A stretch of DNA of 64,000 nt, from positions 3,100,001-3,164,000 of the forward strand of contig JAJQJQ010000004.1 in NCBI GenBank assembly GCA_028622995.1, written 5' to 3'. Positions 11,392 through 22,613 of the stretch are shown piece after piece; within the stretch, counting starts at the first letter, position 1, and each line of letters starts with the position of its first letter. This DNA is from Panagrolaimus kolymaensis. Taxonomy: Eukaryota > Nematoda > Chromadorea > Rhabditida > Panagrolaimidae. Position numbers and translations under genes: made by a program. Below the pieces are notes generated by a model. It worked only from the letters and a program-made list of their open reading frames with translations, was not told where the DNA came from and searched no databases.

Positions 11392-14300
11392 TTAATCAAC
11401 GAATTCTTCCTCAACATCTTCTGGGACAGTGTTAAGCTTCTTTTCTTTGAGAGGTCTTCTTCGAAGAGATCGAGTTGTTGAGGGTGGATCCACGGGTTTA
11501 CGAGCAACACGAGATACAGGCGTTTCAGATAGTGGAGTTGTTTCTTTATTTCTTTTTCTTGGAGTTGTAGCAGCTTTCATTCGACGTTTACCTGAGTTGG
11601 TGACTTCTTTTAAAATAGGAGATTCTTTGCCTATCAATCGGCGGCGTATATCTTCAATGTCAACATGCTAAAAAAATAACTTTTAATTTAACAAAAAAAT
11701 GAAATGGTACTAACAAATTCTCCAAAAATTTTCATTTTTGAGAAGACATCATCAGCTTTGGGAAGAGGCTGCAACAACCATGTATGTTTATTCATTCCAG
11801 TTTCTTCGGTGGTTGATTTCAATACATTAAGGATACTTTGAAATTCTTGTTCAAGTTCTTCTCGAGTTTTTGGTATCACTTCAGGTCGAACTATTGCTTT
11901 CTTTGATTCGGAATGTTTTTTAGCTTTGTCCAATTTGCCACTGAAAGTTTCGATATATTTCTTCAAACGTTGAGGTGATATTTTCTAAAAAAAACTATTG
12001 TAACATTAAGCAAAAGTTTAAAACACAAACATCATGTAATCGATCACAGCCTTTCTTAAGAATTTCCATATCCTTTTCATCAAAAACTTCAGAAACTTCA
12101 CATCGATGTAACATTGAAGCAAAATATTCACTGAATTCAGCATCGTGAAGGACTTTTTCAATTTTAGTAAGCAATCGAGCAGCAAGGTAAAGATGGGATG
12201 AACCTTTCTAGAAAACCGCTTCATTAATTTCAATTAATTATATCAAAAATAAACCAACCTCTCTATCAAGTGCTTGAGAATGAAGAGCTTTAAAGGACGT
12301 AATTTCAAGAACAAAGGTAATCATTTCGATCGTATTTGCGTGCGCATAAGATTTCGATAAATCAACATTAACTAATTTCAGCATCGCATCACCAAAAGCA
12401 TTTGCCATAATACATTGATGTTCTCGACTATGATGACAGAAAGTTGTAAAGAAGTATACAAAAAGTGTTTTGAGCTTTTCATCGTCATTTGGAGTGAACA
12501 TTCTTAGAAGGAGATAAACAAAGGCTTCATGAAATGTTTTCTTGTGATCCAATATAATTAAACGAAGAAGAATTCGAACAACAAAGTTTGAAAGTTCAGT
12601 AATTTCGCAGAGTTGAATAAATTTATCAATGAGTGTTAGAGATGATGCATTGTTTTCAATGTCTGCAAAGAACCACATGTTTACTGAAGTATAACCATAT
12701 ACAGAGATAGCATCAAACAGCATCATTAAAGCAACTTTCTAAATAACAAATTATTGGACATAGTCATTTTAAAAATAATCTTACTTTAACTTCCAGAGCA
12801 AAAGTATCATCATCCAAAACGGTTCTAGCTACTTTGATAAAATTATGTTTATTTTGATCCAAGAGAGGAACCATTCCAGCAACACAATAAAATGCGCATC
12901 GTTTGGTTTCAAGATCAAGAGGATTTTCATAAGCAGGTATAGCCTAAAATGGTATATTTTCCAACAAAAGAAAAAAAAGTATCATAACTCTTACATAATT
13001 AGTAAAAAGACCTTCTAAAACGGTATGATGTTGAAGGAAAAATCCACATTTGAATACTGCTGCAAGAATCAACACACATCTTTTACGTTTAATAGGATCA
13101 ATTGAATGGAATTGTAAGTTCTCTCCTTGAGACATTGGCATTTGGCTAGCATTCATATGCATAGTTGCATCGACGAAGAGATCTTGGGTGCAATTCATTT
13201 CTTGTGCAAAATCTCCTATTCTTGTCATTAAATCAGAAAGTGCATGTACTGTTAGCTGAAAATTATGTGTTAGTTCAATATCAATCACAAAGTAAAAACT
13301 AACATCAAGATCTTTGGAAACTTCATAATGGTAATAAAAATAATCATGAACCATCAAAGTAATCAATTCAGAATCCAATTGAAAACTATAATCAGCAAAT
13401 AGATGATCCAATAAATCTTTCCATTTTGTCCTAAAAGAGTCATAAATTATTACTTTATTTTTTTCAACAACCAAACAACTTACATTCCAAGATCATCTCT
13501 ATCAAGAACAGGAAAAATACCAAGTAAACTTTTGGCACAAGTATTTTGTAACAAAATAATTCTTTGTGATTCATTTTCTTCTTTACCAACAGATAAAGTT
13601 TCCCAGAAACTCAAAGCAAACGTTGAAAAGTCCACCATTGTTGGCAAAAGAAGCATTCGACATTCAGCACGTGTTTCTTCTAACAAACTTGGATGACAGC
13701 AATATTCTGATAAAACTTGCCACATAAAGAGTTTCTTAATTTTCATATTAAGAGATGGAAGTCCAGAAGAGTTATCCGAAATGAAGAGGATATTTTCAAA
13801 GTTTGTTGAATCCATGTACGGAGAGTTCGGATAGTTGAATAATTGAGCAAAAGAAATATAAGATCTTTCACCAGTCACATTTGGAATGAACTTTTTGCGA
13901 AGATGTTCAAGGAGTCGACTCATTATGAGATGCAAGTCTTTGTTGACGCGGAAAGAATCCAGAAGATGAAAAACGCCAGTAAGTATTTCGCTCGGAGTAA
14001 GATCTTGATCATAATCGAGTCCTTCCATTTCACAGTAAGTATCACGAGCCCATGAACAAAGGATGTCATAATATTCAGGAATAATAGTATCTGTAAATTA
14101 TTACAATTATTTTATGTTCAATATTCCATAAACTAACCTCCAAGAAACAAATGTTTAGATTTGAGGAAACATATCCGTTCAGATTTGGTAAAGAATGCGA
14201 CTTGAACATCTTTTGACAATTTGTTAGCAGCTTCAAATCGTACCACTTCAGATTTATCATGAATTAACGTTTCCAGCAATAAACGTGCTTCATAATTTAA

Positions 14301-15171
14301 TTTGATATTGATATTTTTAATAGCTTGACATCGCACTTTCACGGATGGATCTCTCATACCAAGTACAAAAACTAAAATAAGAAAAGCTTAAAAAATTCAA
14401 ACATTAAAATAACAAAACCTTACGCTCTTTTGCTGTCTGATTATTTTTGTTGATAGCGACCATTAAACCTGGATATCTTTGAAGTTTTTGTATACCATAC
14501 AAAACTTCACAACGAACATCCTCATCAAGATCGCCAGAAAGGTGCCACATAACGTGAAATAAATCAGCAAAAGTTCCATGTTCTAGATAGCTTGCATAGA
14601 ATTCGTTCAAATCGTCGTTTTCTTTTGGTTCAAAAATTGTGCAGTATAGTAATCTTCCAATAAGAGCAACAGTTGCTTTACGAACAGATGGCTTTGGATT
14701 GAATTTTTTCTGAAACATGAGTAATCGTTAAAAACTAAGTAAGTAAACGATAAAATCCCTTACCTTATGAATTGAAAGTGTTAGAGATTCCACGATTGAT
14801 GAATCCTCTAAGTCAATTAAAGCTTTAGAAGCAAGCGATGAAACCAGCTTAAACACCCGATATTGTCCTTGCTCATTGTTTGCTCCATCAAGGAAAGCTT
14901 GAACACGATATTCCAATTCAGCTAAATATTCATCATTGTTGATCACCACGTATCTTTCCTATAAAACAAAAAAAGAAAATAGCGTTTGATAAAAAAGTTA
15001 AAAGGAAAAACTTACTTGTTTGTATAAGTTTAACAAATCAGCTACACTTTTCCTGAATGCATTTCTTGAAGCATCATAGTAAACTTCTTTAATAGCTGAA
15101 CAAATTTCTCGAGCAATTTCTGCTGTATTACGCGTAATAGGTCTTTTACCTTTTGATGGTGATGTAGCCAT
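11392..15171 (-). CDS. capg-1: Condensin complex subunit CAP-G (HEAT-repeat protein)
   Basis: HEAT-repeat subunit of condensin, which acts with SMC2/SMC4, a kleisin and CAP-D to compact and segregate chromosomes. The gene runs from MATSPSKGKRPITRN (ATG at 15171) to EEEFVD (stop at 11392) with about a dozen short introns. N-terminal repeats include FNPKPSVRKATVALIGRLL, DLDEDVRCEVLYGI and MRDPSVKVRCQAIKNI. The following stretch (LLETLIHDKSEVVRFEAANKLS...SERICFLK) aligns by eye with the CAP-G segment VRKLAYQVLAEKV...QRVMLLQQGL. The C-terminal third has the pattern DDEKLKTLFVYFFTTFCHHSREHQ, like the CAP-G motif ending in VFFPVFAYASR.NQ, and then a basic, Ser/Thr/Pro-rich tail. Upstream flank 15172-15583 separates it from divergent SmD2. 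Confidence 0.8.
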
Positions 15172-15583
15172 TGGAGATTACTAAAAAAATGAATGTAAAG
15201 TTAGATAGCTGTAAAGCAATGCACGATGATAACACGATATTTTGCAATTAACTCCAAGCTATTGGGTAATTTGAAACATTAATCAATGGTAAAGGCTATC
15301 TTTAGATTGAATCAAAAATGAAATTTTTTTAGTGTTGAGTTTATTTTTTCAGCAAAGTTACAAGGTTGCTTTAATAAATTTTTTTTATCTGATTCTTCTC
15401 TTTTTTCGGCGCCAAATATATTGTCTCTCATCCATTTGATCTTAACACGAAATAATCCACTGCATTGAAAAATGTTTGTTTGCGAAATATTTTTGAATCA
15501 AAGCAAATTTTTTCCATTGCATCCTCCTTTTTTACAGCTAGCATTCCTTTAGTTTTTATCCAACATCAAATCCTTCAAAAATC
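15172..15583. promoter_or_regulatory. Divergent intergenic region between CAP-G and SmD2
   Basis: 412 bp between two head-to-head start codons. It must hold both promoters. A/T-rich, no TATA box clearly placed for either gene, as expected for housekeeping genes. Confidence 0.45.
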
Positions 15584-16036
15584 ATGGCAAAGTAAGTCTT
15601 TAAATATTATTATCTGTAATAAAACTTAATAATTTTTTGTTTTTCAGTCTTGTAAAACCTCGTTCTGAACTCACTGCTGAAGAATTAGCCCAGAAAGAAG
15701 AAGAAGAGTTCAATGTTGGTCCATTATCTGTTCTCACAAATTCTGTCAAAACGAATACTCAAGTCCTCATCAATTGCAGAAATAACAAAAAATTATTATG
15801 TCGTATCAAAGCTTTTGATAGGTAAAGCGTTTCCATCAGTTTGCTAATATTTTAACTTCTTTATTTTTAGACATTTCAACATGGTTCTCGAGGATGTAAA
15901 AGAAATGTGGACAGAACTTCCTAAATCTGGTAAAGGAAAAAAGAAAGTTGCTGTTGCTAAAGATCGATTTATTCCTAAAATGTTCTTGCGTGGTGATTCT
16001 GTTATTATGGTCCTTAAGAATCCTCTTGCATCTTGA
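15584..16036 (+). CDS. snr-4: Small nuclear ribonucleoprotein SmD2
   Basis: Core Sm-ring protein of spliceosomal U snRNPs. Exons 15584-15591 (only 8 nt: M, A and part of N), 15648-15821 and 15871-16036 give 115 residues, close to the usual ~118. Both Sm motifs are intact: [50 protein letters not shown] and, after the basic KGKKKVA loop, [20 protein letters not shown]. It shares a divergent 412-bp intergenic region with the condensin gene. Nothing is unusual apart from the very short first exon. Confidence 0.95.
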
Positions 16037-16218
16037 ATGCTATCAAAGGTGTATTTCAAATGTTTTCCACTGAACTTTGTATCTCATGATAGTACGGAGT
16101 CTTGTTTCGTTTTTTTTGTTTTTATATCTTTATTTATTCTATCATTTTTTTAAAAAATAAATAACAACAAAAAGAAACACAATATACATTGGCGCTTTTA
16201 CAACCTAATCATGCTCAT

Positions 16219-16833
16219 TCATTTGTGATCAATATTGATAATGGTATCTTTAGAAGGTTCAGGCTTTTCAGCTTCAATATATGGAGCTTCAAGAAGGAGG
16301 ATGCCATCGCTCTTGTAGGTGCAGGTGATGTCAGCAGGAGTAACACCGTCAGGAACACTGATGGTTCGTTGGTATTCAAATTTGGAATTTTCATCAGAAT
16401 ATTTTGCTTCAATGGTTAAGGTCTTCTTTTTGGCATCAGTTGAAATTTTAACGTCTTCAGGTTTGAAACGACGAATGTCGAATTCAAGTTTGAATTTTTT
16501 GACACCATCTTCCTCAACGATAGGATTTCGAAGGCGATAACTTTCAACGGTTGAAGGATGTTCAGTGTGAACAAATGGACGCCAGAAAGCTGGTAATAAA
16601 TTATAAGAATCTATGGGATAACGATTTAAAGGATAAAACTTACCCGAATTAATAACCCTATCAAATTCATGTTGCATTTGACTCATTTTATTATCAAATT
16701 CACGAGAAATGGATGATGGAAAATTTGTTGGACGTAACCAAAATGAGCGAGAAATATTCTTTGAAGATGCTTTTGCTATAGCGTTCCGACAAAGTGTTGG
16801 AGCAGAAACACATCGACCCATATGACGAAGCAT
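16219..16833 (-). CDS. Small heat-shock protein (HSP20/alpha-crystallin), possible mitochondrial presequence
   Basis: ATP-independent chaperone that binds unfolding proteins. 204-residue ORF with an alpha-crystallin domain at about residues 100-190: KFKLEFDIRRFKPEDVKISTD, LTIEAKYSDE, FEYQRTISVPDGVTPADI and SDGILLLEAP. The first ~40 residues (MLRHMGRCVSAPTLCRNAIA...SRSFWLRP) are rich in Arg/Ser/Ala and lack acidic residues, like a mitochondrial targeting sequence. A 54-nt in-frame segment at about 16590-16644 begins GTAAGT and ends CCAG on the minus strand and could be an intron; both spliced and unspliced forms stay open. A TATA-like CATATATAAG (16942-16951) and an inverted GAATATTC (16990-16997) lie upstream. 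Confidence 0.9.
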   Translation of the reverse strand: MLRHMGRCVSAPTLCRNAIAKASSKNISRSFWLRPTNFPSSISREFDNKMSQMQHEFDRVINSGKFYPLNRYPIDSYNLLPAFWRPFVHTEHPSTVESYRLRNPIVEEDGVKKFKLEFDIRRFKPEDVKISTDAKKKTLTIEAKYSDENSKFEYQRTISVPDGVTPADITCTYKSDGILLLEAPYIEAEKPEPSKDTIINIDHK

Positions 16834-16941
16834 TGTGGATGAGATAAATTAAATTATCAGCAAACAAATATACAAAATATAAAAAAGAGGTTTCCTTCTT
16901 TTTAATTTGTTTTAAAAGAAAAAACTACGAACACCACTTTG

Positions 16942-16997
16942 GCTTATATATGTTTTAAAAAAAGAGACAGAAAAAACTAGCAAAGACTCGAATATTC
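16942..16997 (-). promoter_or_regulatory. sHSP promoter: TATA-like box and minimal heat-shock-element half pair
   Basis: On the minus strand CATATATAAG (16942-16951) lies about 110 bp upstream of the ATG. GAATATTC at 16990-16997 is an inverted GAA-nn-TTC pair, the minimal HSF-binding arrangement. A third unit is not evident, so the heat-shock element call is tentative. Confidence 0.4.
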
Positions 16998-17575
16998 CCG
17001 TTGCATCTTACGAAATACTCAATAGGCAAAAGTAAAAAAAGGCTATTGCTGCTGAAATATTTCGATTTTGATCATCTTTTTTCTAGAATTTTGAACAATG
17101 AAAGTTAAAGAGTATATATATGTAAAGAATGTTAGGAATTAAAACTACCTATTGGAAGCTTTCGAGAGCTAATATTAATAAAGCTATTGATTTGCTGCAA
17201 TTTTTATGACTATGAAACGGTGTTAAAAAAGAAAGCATTTATTTTTAAACTTTTTATCAAAGTTCAATTTAAATTAACGAAATTTTAGAAATAATTGTAG
17301 CATTTCCAGCTTTTTAGATAAACGAAAGAGTCATTATTTGATGTAATAAACATATCCACAAAAGCATCTTTATAAACATTTATTCTAAAAATTAAGACAC
17401 ATTTGCTTTATGTGCTCTTAACCATGAACATTTTAAAAGCATACATAAATTACGTTCAATCAGCTGATAATGTTGTTTTCGCTTGTTTTTCATAAGCAAT
17501 AAATGTTCAGAAAATTTTTATTATTTTTTACAAAGTAAAATGGCAGTGTTAATGAGAAAAAAAATGAATTAAATT

Positions 17576-18460
17576 TTAATAAGAACTTGAAACTTTGTTT
17601 GAATAAGATGAAGGAGCAGAAGGAACATTATTTGAACGAGGAACATCATATCCACCTGAGCTTGCAGGATGTTCTGGAGCTGGTGGTGGTGGAGGTGGAG
17701 GAGGAGGTGGTGGGGGAGGAGCTGCCGCTTGTGGTTGATATGATTGTTGTGGTGGTGGTGGTGGTGGTGGTGGAGGTGGAGGTGGAGGAGGTGGTGGAGG
17801 AGGTGGTGGAGGTGGTGGTGGTGGAGGTGGGGGAGGAGCTGGAGCAGCTTGAGGTTGATATGATTGTTGTTGTTGTTGCTGGGGTTGATAACTAGGTTGA
17901 GGAGCAGGTGCTTGTTGTTGATAAGATTGTTGTTGCTGAGGAGCAGGTTGGAATGATTGTTGTTGTTGTTGTGGTTGATAACTTTGTTGTGGAGCTTGTT
18001 GTTGGGGTTGGTAACTTTGTTGTGGAGCTTGTTGTTGATATGATTGTTGTTGAGGAGCTTGGAAAGATTGTTGTTGTGGTTGATAGCTTTGTTGAGGGGC
18101 TTGGAAAGATTGTTGAGGAGCTTGAGCATAGCCGCCGCCATGTCCACCGCCTCCAGAGCCACCTTGTTGGTATCCACCGCCTTGTTGTCTTAAATAATAA
18201 GTTTGGGTAAAGCTTAAAACAATTTTAAATTCTTACCCTCCGAAACCTGCTGATGACCAAGCTTGCTGTGCGCCACCTTGTTGAGCATAGCCACCGCCGC
18301 CGCCACCGCCGCCGCCGTAGGATTGTTGTTGGTAAGAGGCACCGCCGCCACCCATGGAATATCCACCGCCGCCGCCTCCACCACCGGTAGCATAACCGCC
18401 ACCGCCGCCTCCGGCAACTACGATGCCTATGCAACAAGCCAAAATCGCTACAGCTTTCAT
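17576..18460 (-). CDS. Gly/Gln/Pro-rich low-complexity secreted protein
   Basis: Two exons, 18460-18237 and 18188-17576, encode 278 residues. A signal peptide (MKAVAILACCIGIVVA) is followed by a Gly/Tyr block of YGGGG and YATGGGG type. Then come many imperfect APQQSYQPQQQ/SFQAPQQ repeats and two long poly-Pro tracts (about 17850-17670), ending in a Ser/Tyr-rich tail (SSYSNKVSSSY). This composition is typical of extracellular structural proteins of nematode cuticle, eggshell or mucus, but no family is recognised. TATAAAA is at 18511-18517 on the minus strand, about 55 bp upstream of the ATG. Several spurious ORFs on the opposite strand (poly-Val, poly-Leu) come from the repeats. Confidence 0.8.
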
Positions 18461-19217
18461 TTTTTAGAAAAAACTTTGATAATGATTCTATTTTACTTTC
18501 TACCTCAACCTTTTATAGTATAAAAAATAAAACAACGGATGACCTTCATTGAAACAAACCTGGTTCCATTGCTTTAACCTTTCTTTAGTTTTTTTTTCGT
18601 GGAACCTGTTCAGATTGCTTTTACCGCCTCTTCGAATTCTTATTTTTGCTTCCTGTTTTGTCCTTCCTACCTTTTTTCTTCCCATTTTGCGTGTTTTTAC
18701 TTTTCAATTAGCCCTAATAAAAATCGCTGAAACGCTTCCTTTGTTTGAAAATAAAAAATGAAACAAATAAATATTTCGGAGTGTTTCATGCATCAAAAAT
18801 GAGACAATGGAAAACTTGCTTACTATCATCTATTATTTTGAATTTCTTGTTTTAAGTTATAAGGTTAAAAAGTAAAAAATGATGTAATTTTTCTAGAATT
18901 ACGACTTTGTTCAAGAAAAATATGTACACCTGATCTTCTGAAAATTTTCAAACCTATGCAGTAACATAGTTTTAAAAAATGAGTAGTAAACTTTATTATA
19001 AAAATACAAAGGAACTAACAACCGCTCATTTGAAATTTAGGAATACAAAAAATACCATAAATAATGGATGCATAATTTTGAATTTTATTCCAAAGCTTCA
19101 AATCCACAATTTTTGTATTTAAAAAAAACCAAATAAGAAAAATGAACACAAGAAAAATTATATTATTACATTTATTAAAATATTACATATAATTATTAAA
19201 ACAAAAAATACAATTTT
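18461..19217. other. Intergenic, no gene seen
   Basis: Holds the promoter of the Gly/Gln/Pro-rich gene at its left end. From about 19140 it holds the 3' flank of MSP copy 1, which is part of the duplicated MSP unit also found before 37848. No other feature supported. Confidence 0.5.
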
Positions 19218-19652
19218 TTAAGGGTTGTATTCGATGGGAAGATTCTTGCGGCGGACCATTCCATCACCTTGGAACCATTCACGACGGAATTGTTTTGCAG
19301 CGCCATCAGGAGTATTGGTCCATTCGATGGTGATACGATCATTGTTGGTATCTTCTTGGCCGAATTGGAATGAATCACAGGAGACAGCCATAAGAACAGC
19401 TTCCTTAGGATCAAGAACACCACAGGGAGGATCGACGCCAAGACGCTTCATATTTGTGGTTTTGATAGCCCATCCGATACGACGTCCACCAGTATTGGTG
19501 ATCTAAAAAAATGCAACATATTAGTAAAAAATATAAAGTTTAAAAAAACATGCCTTGATATGATAAGTATGCTTATCATCATAAGGAGCGTTGAATACGA
19601 TCTTGGTACCAGGTTGAGTAACGATATCACCAGGAGGAACAGATTGAGCCAT
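19218..19652 (-). CDS. msp: Major sperm protein, copy 1
   Basis: MSP is the nematode-specific cytoskeletal protein that drives amoeboid sperm crawling and also acts as an oocyte-maturation signal. Exons 19652-19554 and 19502-19218 encode 127 residues: [22 protein letters not shown]..., then [41 protein letters not shown] and [21 protein letters not shown], a near-perfect MSP. The 51-bp intron starts GCATGT, so only a GC-AG intron keeps the MSP frame. A TATA box (minus-strand TATAAAA, 19721-19727) lies about 70 bp upstream. Copy 2 at 37848-38279 is nearly identical, including flanks and intron. Confidence 0.97.
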
Positions 19653-19720
19653 GATGAACACGAGTTGAGATGAAGCGAATGCGAAGAATAAAGTGAAACT
19701 TTTTCATGGACAGCCAAACC

Positions 19721-19730
19721 TTTTATATCA
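19721..19730 (-). promoter_or_regulatory. MSP copy 1 TATA box with adjoining GATA
   Basis: Minus-strand TGATATAAAA at 19721-19730, with the same sequence at 38351-38360 in copy 2. GATA-type sites are known in nematode msp promoters; here GATA overlaps the TATA box. Confidence 0.5.
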
Positions 19731-19893
19731 TTTTGAAGGGTCAAGTATTTGATTTATGTTAATTAAAAAAATTTACATTTGATTGTGTGAAATTTATGCC
19801 TCTATTAGAATTTTTTTGAAAAATTTTTTTATTATAGGATCTTTATTAAAACATTAAATTATATTTCAAGTTAATCAATTGCTTTTAAAGGGT

Positions 19894-20476
19894 TTAAAAG
19901 AAAAATGCAAGTTCGTCACTATCTTCTTCTTCTTCCTCGAGGGTTTCTCTGCGTTTTTTAGAAACAATAAGTTCACGTTCTTCCTTAGCAAAAATGGTTT
20001 CCAAATTGAGAACACCAATATCGAAAATTTTCTTGGGTTCAGCTCCATCTGTTACATAACTATTAGGAATTTGGAATTTAACTTTACGACTGCCTGGTTT
20101 TATTCCGTCATCGCAATCATGATATACCTAAAAAGTTTATGCATCTTTTATTTTTCTGGTATTCATAATTATTTACCTTGAAAACGACATCAATGTTTGT
20201 GGTTTCTGTTGTGCCTCCTTTAAGAGAGAATTCACCATTTGAATTAGTATAACCTTGATCTCTGAAACTTTTTAATTAGAAGCTGAATATTAATTAATAA
20301 AATAGCTACAAAAGATCGTCAGGGTCTGGCCCTCCGTCTTCATCCCAAAGCTTTACTCGAACATTTCTAGCTGGAGCACTTCCACAAAGAAGTTTGCCTT
20401 TGACTCCAACTGATTGATGTCGAAGAGCAGTGGCAAGGATCAAAAGGGTTGAAAATATGAGAAGGGTTTTGATCAT
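19894..20476 (-). CDS. Transthyretin-like (TTL) secreted protein 1, with acidic C-terminal tail
   Basis: Member of the large nematode transthyretin-like family of small secreted beta-sandwich proteins. Exons 20476-20310, 20261-20177 and 20127-19894. A signal peptide (MIKTLLIFSTLLILATA) precedes the family core: VGVKGKLLCGSAPARNVRVKLWDED.GPDPDDLL, then GEFSLKGGT, VVFKVYHDCDDG and KKIFDIGVLNLE. The C-terminus carries an unusual extra tail, EERELIVSKKRRETLEEEEEDSDELAFFF, absent from the tandem paralogue at 21248. Splice phases are regular (phase 2 at the first intron). Confidence 0.88.
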
Positions 20477-21247
20477 TCTGAAAACGTTTTACTTTTAAAA
20501 ATTTGAGGTGTAGAAATAATGGCGGTTAATATGTTTGACAACAATGAAAAATGGAGTTAAATCCGTGGCATTGGTTGCTTCTTTTATGGAAAAGGACGGT
20601 GATCAAAAGTTCTGTTTATTACTATTTTTAGCAATGAACTTTTATCGAAAGTTTAAAAAAGTGGGTGGTAAAAGTAGCGGAAATGAGACATCTTGTTGTT
20701 TCACAAAAATTTAAAAACTAAACTTCAATAAACTAAAAAAGAAACAGCTGATCGGAAACTCTATTTTTCTACTCGATATTTCAGACGACTCGAAATTATC
20801 TTTCAACCATCAACGAAGAAAAACTTTTAACTTTCCGAGTCTAAAAATTGAATCAACAACAAATAAATGATTTCTTTCTGATAAAACTTTGATGGTTTCC
20901 ATAAATGTGTCAACAACATAAAAATATAAGTACGCAATAAAATAGAAGGAAGAGTTTCTTATCAGAGAAAAATTAAAGAAAACCCTCAAATATGCTTGCT
21001 TCGCTTTTCCTTTTCCACCTTCGGACTCAACAAAGTTAGCTGCTGCTATCTTTGTTTATGGATGTTTTTGTTTGTTGATTAAAATTGATTACATTTTTGC
21101 CTAATTCTTTCGATCAAAAATAATTTATTTGTGCTTTTATTTAACACACATACAGAAAGCAAGTTAAAGAGCACAAAAAAAGAGAAAAGTACATTTTTAA
21201 AAATGGTAAAATTAAAAGCTGGATCATTGATTCAAAAATGAGCAAAA
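20477..21247. other. Intergenic between tandem TTL genes
   Basis: About 770 bp of A/T-rich DNA; the promoter of TTL 1 lies at its left end. No further exon or RNA gene supported. Confidence 0.5.
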
Positions 21248-21934
21248 TTAAATAAGATCACGTTCTTCGCCAGGGAATTCTAAAAAAAGAGTCTAAGTAA
21301 AGGGTAAAAATGGGAAAGAGAAATTACTTGTTTGAAGGTTAAGGACTCCAATTTCAAAAATTTTCTTTGGAACTCCACCGGCTGCAATGTATTGAGTGGG
21401 AATTTTGAATTTAATCTTTCGCTGGCCAGGCTGCAAATGGAATTAATGTAATTTGTGAGGAAAAAATAAGAAAAAGTTTGTATTAGTAAAATTCATCGCT
21501 ATTGTGAAGTGAATTACTATTGTTAAAGTAATGGTTTATGTAAGTAAAACGAGTTCACTGTACCAATCATTAATCATAATAATTATCTGCACTTACAAGC
21601 ATATCATCACAATCATGATAAACTTTAAAAACTGGATCAATAGTTGTAAGTTCGCGAGTGGAACCTTGAAGTTCAAAAGTTCCATCCTCATTTGTAAACA
21701 TAGCTGCTCTAAAACTTTTTAATTAGAAGCTGAAGGTTAATTAATAAATAAATAAACTAAAAATTCGTCGTCTGGGTCTGGCCCATTATCTTCATCCCAT
21801 AGTTTAACTTGAACACCAGCAGCTGGTTTATCTCCACACATAAGAGTTCCACTAACACCAACAGCTTGTTGACGCATTCCAAATGCACAAGCAAAAATTG
21901 ACACAATCGCAACAAAAAGTAAATAATTGGTCAT
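21248..21934 (-). CDS. Transthyretin-like protein 2, first intron lacks an in-frame donor
   Basis: Tandem paralogue of the TTL gene at 19894. Exon 1 (from 21934) encodes MTNYLLFVAIVSIFACAFG signal peptide and VGVSGTLMCGDKPAAGVQVKLWDEDNGPDPDDEF. Later exons 21708-21597, 21430-21328 and 21279-21248 encode MFTNEDGTFELQG, DPVFKVYHDCDD, KIKFKIPTQYI, KKIFEIGVLNL and the end GEERDLI. The intron after exon 1 is homologous to that of TTL 1, but the only GT donor (21757-21756) is one base downstream of the in-frame position. Splicing there to the conserved acceptor shifts the frame into a stop a few codons later. The gene is either a recent pseudogene, uses an unusual splice, or carries a sequence error. 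Otherwise the coding exons look intact. Confidence 0.7.
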
Positions 21935-22613
21935 TTTTCTGAAGAGGAAAAGAGTAAGTGAGTAAAAACGAGAAAAATTTTTAGATTGTAAGAACAACTA
22001 CGACAGGAGAAAAGCTGATGTTAGCAAAAAAATGGTAAAATATTTTTCTTTGCCGTTGCTATTTGATCATTGAACTGAATGCTATTGACGCACTCTTTTT
22101 ATTGACACTTTATTATGGAATTATTTCATTCGCAGTTGTCTGATATCAAAAATGAAGGAAGAAAATAAAGATGCCTATCAAATAATGTCGAGGAAATGAA
22201 AAAGAAGTAATAATCATCAAAAACAAAAAATATTTTAGAAAAAGAATATTTCCATTTTAAAATACATAGAAAAACTTTAACTGTCTCATCTCGTAATAAG
22301 CAAGAATCATGTTGAGCTATTGCATTCTTGAATAATAAAAGAGGCATAAATCATAGAATCATGTGCAAGAATTTTCTCATTTTCAAAAGGTTTTTTGTTC
22401 TGCCACATTGCTTTCATTTTTGTTGTCAAAAACTTCAAAAACTCAAACAAGAGTCAATGGTTTAAAAAATAACGAGAAATTTAAAAAGATTTTATTATTA
22501 TCGTACTACAAATATGGAAAATTCATTTACAAATACATACATAGTTGGATGGATACATAATATACAAAAGCATTCATAAACAAAAGATATTCATGAGTTA
22601 AAAGTCGACATTT
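21935..22613. other. Intergenic, no gene seen
   Basis: A/T-rich sequence between the TTL 2 promoter and the 3' end of the Pro/Lys-rich membrane gene. Nothing further supported. Confidence 0.5.

Noticed and set aside
17587..18210. Plus-strand poly-Val/Glu ORFs opposite the Gly/Gln/Pro-rich gene
   Set aside because: They arise from repeated codons of the minus-strand gene, which has signal peptide, splice sites and a clean stop.
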